From Psoroptes ovis (taxonomy: Eukaryota; Arthropoda; Arachnida; Sarcoptiformes; Psoroptidae): 64,000 bases of DNA. The notes under the pieces were generated by a model. It saw only the letters and a program-made list of their open reading frames with translations. It had not been told where the DNA came from and did not search any database. The position numbers and the translations under genes were made by a program. The stretch is taken from the NCBI GenBank assembly GCA_002943765.1, contig PQWQ01000017.1, forward strand, positions 1,073,501-1,137,500, written 5' to 3'. How positions within the stretch are numbered: the stretch's first letter is position 1; every line of letters starts with the position of its first letter. Shown here in pieces: positions 50,503-63,327 of the stretch.

Positions 50503-50976
50503 TTGCAAATCTGGATCAATACAAATTCATATTTTAGCCTCAATTAGTTTTTGTTAAAATAGAAACTTTATTGATAATTTAAATTTCGTTTGAAATAAAT
50601 AAAGTGATTCCAATCAAATGATAATATTGATGTCTTCAACAAGTGTTTAGTGGATAAGTTTCATATGCTTTTGATGTGATCAAAATGTGATATCTTTATA
50701 TTACAGAAGATTTTTGCTCAAAGGTTTTTTGAAAATTCACGGAAATGTCTCTCGAAATTCTCTTGTGGTGGAAAATTTTCAATATCGTTCCTTAATTAAA
50801 TCAATTCGAATTCCGATTAAGATCAAAGATTTTTTCAATTCTAATCAAATAATTATGTAAATTAATTCAATTTAATAAGAATAAATAAAAGAACTGAATC
50901 GACTACACTATAGTCTAAGTTTAAAATTTATTTGTTTTGTTTTTTTTTGAAATTTTCTGTTATCCTTATTGTTATT
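50503..50976. other. spacer between protease genes 2 and 3
   Basis: AT-rich, with AATAAA signals near 50596 and 50880. No gene-like frame. Confidence 0.6.
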
Positions 50977-52270
50977 ATGAAAATGTTATGCTGCCAAATA
51001 TTACAGAAACCAACAATTTATATGACCGTATCATTATTATCAATATCATTGATGATGATGGCAATTGTTTGTAATGCAAACAATGATATTGAACAATTAT
51101 CACAGGGTGTTCGAGAAAGAAAATTAACAAATGCAAAATTAGTAAGACAAGGAGAATGGAATTTTATGGTTTCATTGATCAACAAAGAAAATGAATTATT
51201 GTGTTCGGGTGAAATTGTTTCGCATTATTTTGTATTGACTGCTGCACATTGTTTGTAAGTGTGTTAACATTTTTTTTTTCAAAATTATCAATTATCAATT
51301 TATTCAACTCAAATATAATATCAATCGAATATAAAATTCTACTTTTAATTCTATTTCCTCTTAGAATCCTTCCATTACATCTCCTAAAAACAGTACAAGT
51401 AAAATTTGGACCAGATCCATTAAACCAATTACCAGATTTCGGAATAGAAATAAAATCTGTCATGGTCAGTGATTTTGATCAATTGATCAAACAAAATTTA
51501 AATAAAAATCAATATTGTTTCATTTATTTCCATTTTAGATTCATCCCGATTATCACTTTCTCGAGGCCAGATATGATATAGCATTAATTCGATTAGCTCA
51601 TGCTATACCGAGTCAATATTATCATCCAGTAACTTTGATTACTTCGATATTTAATTTACGAAAAATTCGAACATTTGATATTCGTCCTTATATTCAAGAT
51701 GATGATTGCATTACACTTGGTTATGGTCCACCGAATAGAAAAAATAAAAACGATATTAGGCTACGACAGCTTCGAATACCATTGGTGTCAGAAAAAACTT
51801 GTCGTTTAAGAAATGGAAAAAATTTTACAAATTTTCATGATACATTTTGTGCATCATTCATCAGACAATACAGTTTGAAAGAAATTTCACCACCGAATAT
51901 GCCTAGTTTTTCAACAACCGGTGGTGATTCAGGTGGCGCAATAGTTTGTTCACTGAAACCACGTTCATCACAAATGTCTTCAATGAGAAAAAATTATGTA
52001 TTGATTGGTATACTTTCTGAACAGCAAGCAAAAGGAATCGTAGATCGACAATCAAAAACATCTCAATGGCATGTATTCGATAGATTTGTAAATCTTATGT
52101 TTCACTATGAATGGATAACACGTTCATTGATGAATTATGTGCCGACCACAGCCAAAGAATTGGACAAGAGATTCAAAGAAAGTATAGAATTGGATGAAAA
52201 AAATAACAAAAAAAGAGAAAAAATAATTTCCGAATTTCAAGAATGGGAATCGGAAAGATCAAAACAATAA
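50977..52270 (+). CDS. secreted S1 serine protease homologue 3
   Basis: Exons 50977-51254, 51365-51464 and 51539-52270 give 369 residues. Signal segment TIYMTVSLLSISLMMMAIVC. Likely activation at RERK / LTNAKLVRQG. Triad: His91 (LTAAHC), Asp139 (YDIALIRL), Ser257 (GGDSGGAIVC). The family-specific DCITLGYGPP and the YVPTTAKEL end of the catalytic domain are shared with gene 2. There is no Cys191; the residue at 189 appears to be Ser. A charged, coiled tail rich in Glu/Lys (LDEKNNKKREKIISEFQE) follows. Second-exon length (100 bases) and intron phases match the neighbours. Confidence 0.9.
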
Positions 52271-52494
52271 AAACAAAGATTGAATTGAATGATTAATTAA
52301 TTAGATTTATTTTTATTTTTTGATTTAGAGAAATGAAAGATTGAGCGAATAAAATTCTATTAAGCATTTTCTAATTATTCACAAAGCTAAATTCGAATTC
52401 AATTAGATTTCAAACAAGAATTGCTATAAAATTCCAAATTTTCAATAGTAAAAATTTTAACGAATCTGAATTGAACTTTGAATATTGAAAAAAA

Positions 52495-53688
52495 ATGAAA
52501 ATGATTTTGATCCGTTCCAATCAATTTTTATTGATTTTACTATCAATTAATCAAATATATTCAGCTAGTCTTGAATTATCATCAAACAATAATGATGATA
52601 TTGAAAAAATTTCAATAAATAAAGAACGTCGATTAACAAATGCTGAAAATGTTAAACCAGGAAATTGGCGATTTATGGTTTCAATTTTGAATACATTTCC
52701 ACGAGTACCAAGATTGATATGTTCAGGTGAAATTCTTACTGATCGTTTAATATTGACTGCAGCACATTGTTTGTATGTTTTTTTCGTTTAATATTTGAAA
52801 TTCTTGAAATATCAATTTTAATTTTTTCTAAATAAACCAGAATGTATAGACCTGAATTCATCAGAGAAGCAATGGTCGTTGCATTCGGTACGAATCCAAT
52901 CGAAAGACCTATTCTGCAGATTCGTGTTGAATCTGTTTTGGTTAGTAAAATAGAAAAAAATCGTCAATTGACTGGATATAAAGTTAATTTGATTTTTCCA
53001 GGTTCACTTGCTATATGGATTCAAAACATTTAGATATGATGTTGGATTGATTAGATTAAAAAAACCGATACCGAAAAACTTTTTATATCCAGTACCATTG
53101 ATAACATCATTTTTAAGACCGATTTTGAACAGAACACATGATTTTAGACCATTTGTCAATGGTGATCATTGTATGGCACTTGGTTATGGGCCAGAAAAAT
53201 ATAATAAGAGTATAGCTGATATACAACTTCGACAACTTCCGATTCCATTATTAACCAAAGATAAATGTCCATCATCACAAATGAAACAAATTATCATGCT
53301 ATCTTCGGATCGTATTTGTGCATCAAATAAACATAAATATTTACCAAATGAAATTCCATACCGTTCAATATCATCAGGTGATTCAGGTGGTGCATATTTA
53401 TGTCCAATTCGTATGGCTACAATACAACATAAATTTCGTTCAAATCAGCTAAGTCATAAATACATGGAACAAAATTATGTATTAGTAGGTGTTACATCAT
53501 TCATACATCATGATAGTTATAGCCAAAATGATGGTACAATCATTGATTATGGTGTATTTTCAAACATATTATATTATCATAAATGGTTAGAACGTTCGAT
53601 CAATAATTATCGATCAACATCTGATATTGATTTGAAAATATTAGCCTATGAATACGGAAAATTTATAAAAGAATTGTTAAAGGAATAA
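52495..53688 (+). CDS. secreted S1 serine protease homologue 4
   Basis: Exons 52495-52772, 52841-52940 and 53002-53688 give 354 residues. Signal peptide (FLLILLSINQIYSAS), propeptide with ERR / LTNAENVKPG as the probable activation site. Triad: His91 (TAAHC), Asp139 (YDVGLIRLKKP), Ser254 (SGDSGGAYLCP). GDSGG is followed by Ala rather than the usual Pro, as in the whole array. Exon 3 starts VHLLYG, the counterpart of IHP in genes 2 and 3. The tail is shorter than in the paralogues. Confidence 0.9.
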
Positions 53689-54478
53689 CAATCATAATAA
53701 AATTTATTCACAATTGTCATTTTTTATAATAATCAAAAATAATAATGGCAAATAAGTTTTTAAAATTTTACATTTGTAAAATTATTTTTCAAAAAAAAAA
53801 TACAATATTTAAATTGAATATTTTTCATTTCATTTTTTTTCATTCAAAATTTAAATAAATAAAAATGAAAATAAATGCAACCGACATTTGTTTTTGACAA
53901 TTATTTATTATTGAATTATTATTATCATCATCATCATTATTATTATTGTAGCCATATTTATATTTCATCATATGTTGTTGTATGGAAAATTGAAAATTTT
54001 CAATGGAAATTTCAAGGGAAAATATGGAAAATTTTTAAATTCTGAAATTTCTGTATTTCATTCATTTGTGTTTCATATTATGATAACAATTTTCAACTGG
54101 TTCAAAAATCAATGAAAATAATAATAAAAATAATTTATAATGAAAATCAATGAATATCGATCGAAAGTTTTATGAATTTTTTCCATTTTCCCAAAAAAAA
54201 TGAAGAATGATTTAATATTAATGATTCAAAATTCAAAAATTTGACAATTTTTTCTGAAAAATTTTGACAATTTCAATTCAATTTTGCAAATATCACAACA
54301 AAAATTATGAAGGTGTATCCATGCCAATGGTTTTTTTTTCAGTGATGGCCTTGAAAAATGGTAAAAACAAATGAATATTAAATGGAAAATTTTCAAGTTT
54401 AAATTTTAAATTTTAAAACTCATTATTCTTATATTTGCTGTCGAGAATTTGGGTAATATCGTTGTGAAGAAAAAAAAT
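53689..54478. other. spacer between protease array and ABCG gene
   Basis: Very AT-rich with AAT/TCA repeats and many AATAAA motifs. No gene-like frame. Confidence 0.6.
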
Positions 54479-57088
54479 ATGGCTGATAATGAAAGTCGTA
54501 TGGAACAAAATATTGATGGAATATCGATAATTAGCGGTAATAATGATAATGGTAATGATGATAATACGACACCGAATTCTGGTAATCGTCAAATTAATTT
54601 GCAAATATCACAAGAACATGATCAAATTCGTTCATCAGCTTCGTCTAAACGAAATCCTTCATCAACAAGGATTAATATGTTTAATCAACAAAATGATGAA
54701 CAATCGGAAACAATTACGAATGGTGAAATTATTGTTAAATGGGAAAATTTAATTTATACAGTTCATCGTACACAATTGAATTTGTCAAGTATTTTTGGTC
54801 GTGGTGATGGTGGTGGTAATGACGGTGGATTGATCATAAAACAAAAGCGTACCATATTGAAAGGTATTAGTGGACAATTTCGTACTGGTCATTTGACTGC
54901 CGTTATGGGTCCATCTGGTTCAGGTAAATCAACAATGCTCGAGTGTATTGTTGGTTTTCGTAAAAAAGGTATGTCTGGTAATGTATCGCTTACCGTGAAT
55001 GGTGAATCGAATAAACCAAAATCGAATAACGTCCGAATTGCATTGATTTCACAAACTGATTATTTGATTGATGTATTCACTGTACGTGAAATGCTTGTGT
55101 ATGCATCACGTCTTAAAAATCATTCTCATAAAATTTCAATCGATACAATTGATGAACAACAATCAGAACCTTCGATCGCTATCGTTGGTGATGGACAGAT
55201 TGATGGCTCTAAAAATACATTGATTGAACCGAAATCAAAATCCAACGAATATTATCATAATAAATTGGCTGATAATGTTCTTGCTCAACTTGGATTGGAA
55301 ATTTGTGCCGATACACGTGCAGCGAATTGTTCTGGTGGTCAAAAGAAACGTATATCGATGGGTCTTGAAATGATTTCAAAGTAAATACGAATCATCCTTT
55401 TAAATTATGTTCAATTGATAAATTGAATTTAAAATTCATTCATTTAGACCAAATATTCTTATATTGGACGAACCGACAAGCGGCTTGGACAGTTCGTCTT
55501 GTTTTCAAACAGTTTCAGTCATGCAAAGATTGACAAAAAATTCTCAATATCCGACAGCAGTCGTGTGCACCATACATCAACCATCGGCTCGTGTTTTCAA
55601 TCTGTTTGATCATATTTACATAATATCATATAATGGCCATTGTATTTACGAAGGCTCACCAAAATTGATGCTTGATTATTTGCGAAATGTTGGCTTACAT
55701 TGTCCACAATTTTATAATCCAGCCGATTTTATTGCTGAATGTGCATCGGGTGAAAATGGTTTTGAAGAAGTGCAACGTTTGATCGAAATAAAAGAACGTT
55801 TAGATTTACAAATGCCATTATCTGCGGAAGCTGATGAATCATCGAATCTTAGCCTCAAACAATATTCATCGAAAATGAATTTTCCAACAACTAAACATAT
55901 TTGGATTCTATTTCAACGAAATTTTCTACAAATAATTCGAGATCCAACATTGAATTGGTTACAATTTTTTACACACTTTTCCACAGCTGTGTTTATCGGT
56001 AATTTTGTTTATAAATTAATTAAATTCATTTAGAAGCAATGGTTGTTTTGTTTTTTTTACAAATCAATTAATTAGGAATACTGTATGGCAGTGATATCGG
56101 AGAACCAGCATTATGTCCACCACTTGAATCACCATTGAATGATTTGGAAAAATTTACTGATTATCGTGCAAAATATCAATCAGATTTACTGACAGCGACC
56201 GAGAACTTATCATTCTTTTTCTTTACACTAATGTTTACATTATTCTCATCAATGATGCCGATGATAATGACATTTCCGACTAATTTAAGTATATTGAAAA
56301 AAGAGAAAATCAATTGCTGGTATAGTTTAGCTGCATATTATATTTCATTATCGATAGCAACGATTCCTTTACAGGTACAAATGGATTAGTTATAAATAAT
56401 GAATTGATAAAAATGTCTAATCGTAATTAATTATTTATGAAAACTTGATTTTTTAAAGATAATATTTCCATCAACGTTTGTAATAATCTCATATTATATG
56501 ACTGGTCAAATATTATCGTTCCAAAGATTTGGATTATTCATACTAATCACCATATTATTAGGTTTTATTGCACAGAGTCAAGGATTATTAATCGGTGGAT
56601 TATTTATGACCGATGCAAATGTGGCCGTATTTGTTGGACCCATATCAGCAATACCGGGAATGTTGTTTGGAAATTTTTTCGTAAGAATTTCAACCGTACC
56701 GAATTATTTGAAAATTTTTGGCTACATATCACCGATTCGTTATGGATTCGAATTAATGATCATGTCAATTTATGGTATGGAACGTTGTAAAATAGATCCA
56801 TTATTGTTGAAAAATTTAACCGACAATAATCAAAAACCCGATTGGATGGGCATGGCAACAATGATATTAGGTGAAGATAGTGAAAAATTCATTGAAAGTT
56901 TCACTAAAGCAATCGGTGGATCATTTGATCCTAGTTTAGGCAAAGAATATGCTTCAACCGTTTTGGAACAATTTAATGTTGACGAAAGTTGTTTCTATAC
57001 ACATTTTCTTATTTTAATATTATTTATTGTTGTATTACGTGTAGCAACATATTTTATTGTTGCATTTAAAATTAATCAAAATAATTAA
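54479..57088 (+). CDS. ABCG half-transporter (ABCG1/ABCG4/white-like)
   Basis: Four exons, 54479-55380, 55448-55998, 56076-56374 and 56459-57088, give 793 residues. The nucleotide-binding domain comes first, as in all ABCG proteins: Walker A GPSGSGKST at 144, signature CSGGQKKRISMG near 285, Walker B ILILDEPTSGLDSSS at about 304 (split by intron 1 at SK / P), and the switch His in CTIHQPSARVF. The membrane domain follows, with signatures INCWYSLAAYYISLSIATIP, LGFIAQSQGLLIGGLF, FVGPISAIPGMLFGNFF and YISPIRYGFELMIMSIYG, which are closest to ABCG1/ABCG4. As a half-transporter it must dimerise; lipids or sterols are the likely cargo by family. The N-terminal 70 residues are low complexity. Confidence 0.95.
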
Positions 57089-58092
57089 TTAATTAATTAT
57101 AATTATTTATTGTTATTTTATTGTCATCATCATCATCATAGAGTTTATATGAATATGTTTATTTTTTTATTTATTTCATACGAAAATATTATTATTATTG
57201 TCTTGAATACTTGAAATAATTATAAATTTCATGCAATTAACGTGAATATTTCACTCATATATTTTTATGAACAAAATTTTTTCAACACTCATAGCTTAAA
57301 TTAATGAAAAATTACCATGATTATTATTATTATTATCATGAATCACAAACAAAAGCTGAATTGAAATTTTGAAATTGAAAAAAATTATAGTAAAAATAAT
57401 TCAAATAATTATAAATACTTGACCTGATTAATTATGTTAATCAAAAATTCAGAAAAAACAAGAGAAATATTGTTACCTGAATCCATTATTTACTTGTTCA
57501 TTCGTTCATTCAGCCATTCATTTATTTATTTAGTCAAATTCTTCAAAATTTGAATAATTCAACTGAAACAATCCATTTCGACTTTTTACCATTTGGCATT
57601 TATTTACTCGGGAATATATCGAGGAAAATTTTTTAGAAAATCGACAGAATTTCGTCGAAAACAAACAAGCAAACGAATAAACAAACAAATATGAAACAAT
57701 CGAGCGAAATGCAAATGAAAAATGAACAAATACAAAAATAATAATAAAATACAAATGAATCAAAAATCAAATAATGGAATAAATAAATGAATGAAAAAAA
57801 ATGAAAAATAAACAATAAATCATTGAATGAATGCATGTTTTTGGCCATATGTTTCTTCAATGAAGAAATTATTATTTGGAATTGTTATTTGTGATTGTAA
57901 AATTGAAATTAAATCGAGAAAATTCTTTTTTATTTTGTAATAATTCAATTCAATTGTTGTTTATTTTGACAAAAACTAACAAACGATCAATGAAATTACA
58001 TGATTTTTTATTTATTTATTTATTTTGTTTCTTTGATAAAATTTTCTGGTCAAATTCATTTATAATTATTATTTGAATTATAATAATAGAGT
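57089..58092. other. convergent ABCG-EF-hand spacer
   Basis: Between two convergent genes. Strongly AT-rich with AATT and TTTATT repeats; frames here are biased to Phe/Ile/Tyr. No gene seen. Confidence 0.6.
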
Positions 58093-59345
58093 TCATGGCT
58101 TTGGTTTAATACGTTTTTCCAATTCTTCCATCGGAATCGAATCGAATGGACCGCAAATATATTTGCCTTTGCTGATTAATAGAAAAGATGTAGTTAATAT
58201 TGATTAATTAATTTGAAAAAACAATGTCAAACACTATCAAGCAGACGATCAAGCGCTTATTGAGTGTAAAAACTAAATAGCTTCGGCTATTTGCCAAATT
58301 TTCAGTTAGCTTAACTAATAATTCAATTTAAGTTAATTTCTTGATTACCTATTCGGATCCATTGAAACCCAAAAATCATAAACATTTTCTTTAAAACGAT
58401 CCGAATTGAATGCATTTTCATTATTTTTTCGATCATCATCGTTTAACATATATTCAAAATGTTCTTGTGCTTTTGTTGAATCCATATTTTGTGTGGCAAT
58501 ATATTTTTTATAATCTTTAACACAAAATAGACCATCCTCTTGTTTGTTGTTGATTGTTATTTTTTTACATAAAAACGAAATGATGAATGAGAATAAATAA
58601 GACCAAATGATTGAATCACATTATAATACTTACTATTTGCATCACAACAAAGAAAAAATAATTGTAAATAAATTTTCAAAAATTCTGGCAATTCTTGAAA
58701 TGATTTTGTTGTATTGTTTAATTTTTTAAAAAAATTCAACCATTCATGAAATTCAACAAATTTATCCTTGATTTATAGAATAAAAAAAATATGAATTAAT
58801 ATTGACTGATTCAATCGTAATTCAAAACAAACCTTATTATCATCGGCATACATTGTCAATTCATTCCACCATTTTTCAAATATCGATATCCATCTTTCGA
58901 CAACCTCTTTTTCTGGTTGTCTACCACGTCGTTGAATTTTTGCAAATTTTTCCGCTAACAAGCGGAAATCTTCCCATGATAATATACCATCTTTGTTTTC
59001 ATCTGTTGTTTTGGTCCAAATTTGATTTGCGAAAACACACACAAACACAGACACATAAGCAAACATTGTAGTCCAGCGAATGATGATATCATTAAACATA
59101 ATCGACAATATTGTCGGAAATCATCAAAATGTCGTTGGATATCGTTGAAATGTCATCGGAAATCATCGTGAATCGTTGTGAACAATCCATTTTGAAGACC
59201 ATTTGAGAGTGATTTTCACCAAATCATGAAAAAGCAAATTAATAAATCATCGTGATTTCATGCGATAATGATTATGATACTTACCCCAAAAATTTAGAAA
59301 TGTAAATAAATGTTTATGACGTAAAAATTTTTCATCATTGACCAT
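58093..59345 (-). CDS. calexcitin-like EF-hand calcium-binding protein
   Basis: Five minus-strand exons: 59285-59345, 58833-59002, 58634-58766, 58349-58538 and 58093-58171. They join in frame to 210 residues, too fragmented to show as one open frame. Start MVNDEKFLRHKHLFTFLNFW, then EF-hand loop 1 DENKDGILSWED, loop 2 DDNKDKFVEFHE, loop 3 DANKDGLFCVKD, and a degenerate fourth loop DPNSKGKYICG; the end is MEELEKRIKPKP. The length, the N-terminal phrase before a D-x-N-K-x-G loop and the spacing match the calexcitin/sarcoplasmic calcium-binding family of arthropods, which buffers or senses cytosolic Ca2+. Each intron falls at or within a loop. Intron 1 (282 bases) is the longest. The start codon has no upstream support beyond being the first ATG. 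Confidence 0.8.
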
Positions 59346-62300
59346 TGTTGTTGGTATTTGATTATTTTATTTTCTGATTCTTCTTTGACCAATTTCAATT
59401 TCTTTTCTAACTTGATTTTATCAACAATCAACAAACAACCTTACAATATTGTTATATAATCAAATATGTAAATAAATAAAATTTAATGATAATAAATGTA
59501 GATTAAGAATAAAAACATGAAAATAAATGGAATTCAATGATTTTAAAGCAAATATTATTCAAAAATCATTTATATCATTTAATTTCTTAGAAATGATGAT
59601 GATTATTTCTTAATCTGTTTCTTATTTGGTGGTGTTTTTTCCACTTTTGTTTATTTGTTTGATTGTAATTATTATTTCAATTATCCTTGAAATGTCCCTG
59701 TGAATGATGATGATGAGGATTATATCATAAAGTCGAGAAGTTTTTTGCGAAGAAAAAACAAGAACAAAAACAAAACAAAAAAAAATAGATGAAATGATGT
59801 ACAAATTTCAAATCAAACGACAAACATCATCAACAACAACAACAGCAACAACAATAAACAGATTACATACAAATGTAATCGAATATGAATACGATTTCAA
59901 TTCAATTCTCATTTCAATTCATGCTAAATTGAAAATATTTTTGGCCAACAATCGAAAAAACAAGAGTAATAAATACTTATGTCAATAATGTAAACAATTT
60001 TTTCGCCTACAAATTTCTCATAATTTGCCAACAATTTCAGCGACAAACGCCCAATTCTGCTTTTTTTTTAGTGAAACAAAAAAATTCTTTGTAAGAATTC
60101 TTTGGTTGAGTATCATAAAAAATTGATTGTTGAAATTTCAAGATTTCAAAAATCAAATCATAAGTCACCGGATGGCGCGAATTTTGAATTTTTTGAATTT
60201 CTTTTTTTTTTCAAACCAATCAAAATGTGGCAGCAAAAAAAAAAATCTGAAAAATTTTCGCATCTCGCTTCTTTTGACCATCTTTTTACATTTGCTTCAT
60301 TGTGAACATAATTAAATTTGATCATTAAAAATAATGATATTTTGATTGTATATCATTGTTGTTGTAGTAGTCGATGACAATACCGACAACATCATCACCA
60401 ACAACAACTACAATAGCAGTGAATTCAAAGTGTTTGCCCGTAAGGCAAAAAAAGAGGACCAAATACATAGCAAATACACACCAAAATACATCAAATGATG
60501 CACACCCAGAGTTGCAATATCCCGCAGAATATACACATCGAAATCATATCAACCATAATGTTCGGAAATGTTTGAATAATTTTAAATAAATTAAATAATT
60601 TTTCAAAAAATTATTTATTTTCTAACCAAGAATATTCTCGGCATAATACCGCAAACATTATTCATTCTTGGTTATGTGATGTATGCTTTTGAATCTCCAA
60701 ATTTGTAAATCATATTATCTAGCTAATATATCATATTATTTTGGTTTTTTAAAGGTTTTAATCCTTTTCAAATTTGATACAAAACAAATTGAAGAATTTG
60801 AAAATTATTGAAACATAAAATCATGAACTCTGTAGTAATATGTTTTGTTTTGTTTTTGTATTCACCAAACAATGATAAACGAAACAATAATCCGAGATTT
60901 TTTGAGTCTTTTTTTACGAATTTCCAAATATAAACCGATATGGATCAATCGAAAATAATTCAAATCATTAATTAATATTGACTTGAATTTATTTATAATT
61001 TTTTCAAATTATTTATTCATGCATATTCGTTGTATTTGACCGCCGGCAAAAACAATCGACCGAATCAAAAGAATCGACCCGTATTATTTTGAAATAATAC
61101 TCAATGAATTGAACCTGAAGAGATACATGTTCCTGATCAATTCCTTATATAACCAAAAGCGTAAAAACAAAAAAAAATTGAAAATTTCCATAATTCAAAA
61201 TGAAATTGAAATTTTCTATAATTCAAAGTGATTTCTATAATTCTATATCTGTCATGAATAATTTCAATTTCGAATCAAACAAAAATCAAAATTGTCATCA
61301 AATTATTATTAATAAATAAATTCAAATTATGATGATCATGAATAATAATAACCAATGATAATAATAGATAATATTAGATAATAATAAATTTTCATTTAGG
61401 AACATTTGCACCGTGGACTTCTGATAAGATGATGATAACTGATTGCTCGGTTGCTTGTCGAATTGATTGAATGATAATTATAGAAACATAACCTTATGAT
61501 AATAATGAAAAATTAATTGAAAATTTATTAATAAAAAAAATTAATTGAATTTTTTTTCATTTTTATTTCTTGTATGGAATTTTATTAATAATAATAATAA
61601 TAATAATAATTTGATCAAAATTGATTTTGGAAATGAAAATTTGAAATTAAAATGATGATGATTATTTGAATAAATTGATTATTAATTAATTAACAAGAAT
61701 TTAGGGCATTTATATCTGTTTTTGTTTTATTTCAAATAAAACAATGGCATTTTTTGGCTTGCAAATGATTATGTATGAATGTGATTCCGGTTGGTTCTGG
61801 TGAATCGCAATTGATTGCCAGTGCAATCGTCGTTGTTTCGGCTGTTGCTTTAGTGCAGTGTTGTTCAATTGTCATCGATCGTGTATGTGATGTGATGATG
61901 CTGTCAAATGTCAATTATTATAATGATAATTATCAAAGGGTTTTGCTTTGCGCTGTGCATTTCTATGCATTTTAAATGTACAAAAGTGTATATGTGGATG
62001 TGTGTGTGTGTCAGTGTGTATCGTGTATACACGTGTAAGATGTATTTTACAGGTAAAATTTGAGTTTGTTTGATGAGTTGTAATGGGTGCAAATGCTGTG
62101 TACCAGAATCAAACAATAAAATATCGCAGGTAGAAAACAAGCAAAATTCATTTGGTTTGTGTATTTGTAAGATATGTGCAAGATTTTATATTTATCAGGT
62201 ATGTACCCAAGTAAATTGTAATAAGTGTCAACGTGTCTTGAGAATTTTCATAGCTGCAAGGATTTTTTTCCCAAAAAAGAAAAAGTTAATAATAATAATA

Positions 62301-62435
62301 ATTTCAATTTTAATTAGAAAATTTTCAAATTCATTATATATTCATTGAATATATATGTATATTTTTTTTTATTTGAACATATATTCCCTAAAAAAGATAC
62401 ATAACATAATTATGAATTTTCCATGATGAAAAGAT

Positions 62436-62506
62436 TTGTCCGGAAAGTTTTTGCCGGATGTAATGAATAAAACAGATGCGAATGTAAGCGCCAACTTTTC
62501 GGACAA
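62436..62506 (+). repeat. short hairpin (MITE-like) element, copy 4
   Basis: The arms TTGTCCGGAAAGTTTTTGCC and CCAACTTTTCGGACAA pair as an inverted repeat of about 16 bases with a mismatch. The interior begins CCGGATGTAATGAA. The termini are the same as in copy 2 (TTGTCCGA...CGGACAA), more than 55 kb away. Confidence 0.55.
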
Positions 62507-62593
62507 CGAACAATAAATGATAACAATAAATAATAATAATAATAATGATGTTGATGATGATTATAACAAGACAAATATAAGGGTGTTTGTTGC

Positions 62594-62616
62594 TTTTTTT
62601 TTTTTTTTTTTTTTTT
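62594..62616. repeat. poly-T tract
   Basis: Uninterrupted run of T, the longest in the window; its length is likely to vary. Confidence 0.85.
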
Positions 62617-63236
62617 GCTTAGTTTGACAAAAATTTACAAAGAAATTTCATATAATTTCAAATGATGATCTCAAAAAATAGAAAATTGCGAAAACAAAAA
62701 TTCAATGTAAAATTATTTTAGAAATTAAGGAGTTTTTCAATTCAGAACTTTCTATATTGTTATCAGTGGTATGAATCATAATTCCATTATCATTTCATTG
62801 ATCAAAAATTTTTCATCAATTCTTCGTCGATTCTTGCCGATTCTTCACAATTTTCGATAGTTACAATTTGATTCATTGATTCTTCCATTCACACTGAGTC
62901 CATGACCAGAATTTTCATAATAGAATTTGGTAGAGAATGGAAATGAAAAAAAAAATGGAAATACTCCCACAACTTTCAATACTCTCTGTATGTTACCAGT
63001 GAAAATCATTGATTGGAATTATTATTATTCTTTTTATTATTTTAGATGTAATATAATAAGAATTGTTTGGAACAAAATGTAGAAAATTAATTGGAATTTA
63101 GTTTTACTTCAGGTTTTTTTTGTAGCTCGATCTGATGCCAAAATGATTGTATTATTATTATTCCGATTATTCATTGAATATAAATATTTTAATTTTGATC
63201 ATCATCGTCATCATGATCAAAGATAAAATTTTCAAT

Positions 63237-63327
63237 CTATGTTCGATGTAAATCACCTTTCAATATTCTTATAAATGTTTTCTTAAATTGTTGATTCATT
63301 AATGCATAACAAAATGGATTCAATGGA
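63237..63327 (-). CDS. last coding exon of a muscarinic-type GPCR
   Basis: Minus-strand exon of 91 bases entered in phase 2 after an AG (ACTAATAG). With the incoming AG it reads S-PLNPFCYALMNQQFKKTF, then IRILKGDLHRT and stop. This is transmembrane helix 7 with the NPxxY motif, helix 8 and a very short tail of a class A receptor. NPxCY instead of NPxIY and the FKKTF helix 8 point to muscarinic acetylcholine receptors, perhaps the arthropod B type. The preceding exons should lie to the right, beyond the window, so binding-pocket residues cannot be checked. Confidence 0.65.

Larger units (their letters stand above)
59346..63236. other. 3.9 kb region without recognisable gene
   Basis: AT-rich with CA/TG runs (near 62000), AAT repeats (61590-61610), a 23-base T run (62594-62616) and one hairpin element (62436-62506). 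Small frames exist (60374-60589 plus; 61732-61914 minus, the latter in slightly more GC-rich DNA), but none has a recognisable domain or convincing splice sites. Part of it is the 3' region of the GPCR gene that ends at 63237. Confidence 0.45.

Noticed and set aside
60374..60589. 71-codon plus frame (HPELQYPAEYTHRNHINHN)
   Set aside because: Partly protein-like but isolated, with no domain and no supporting neighbours.
61732..61914. Minus-strand frame in slightly GC-richer DNA
   Set aside because: No domain and no good acceptor; it may be an unrecognised terminal exon but there is not enough to call it.
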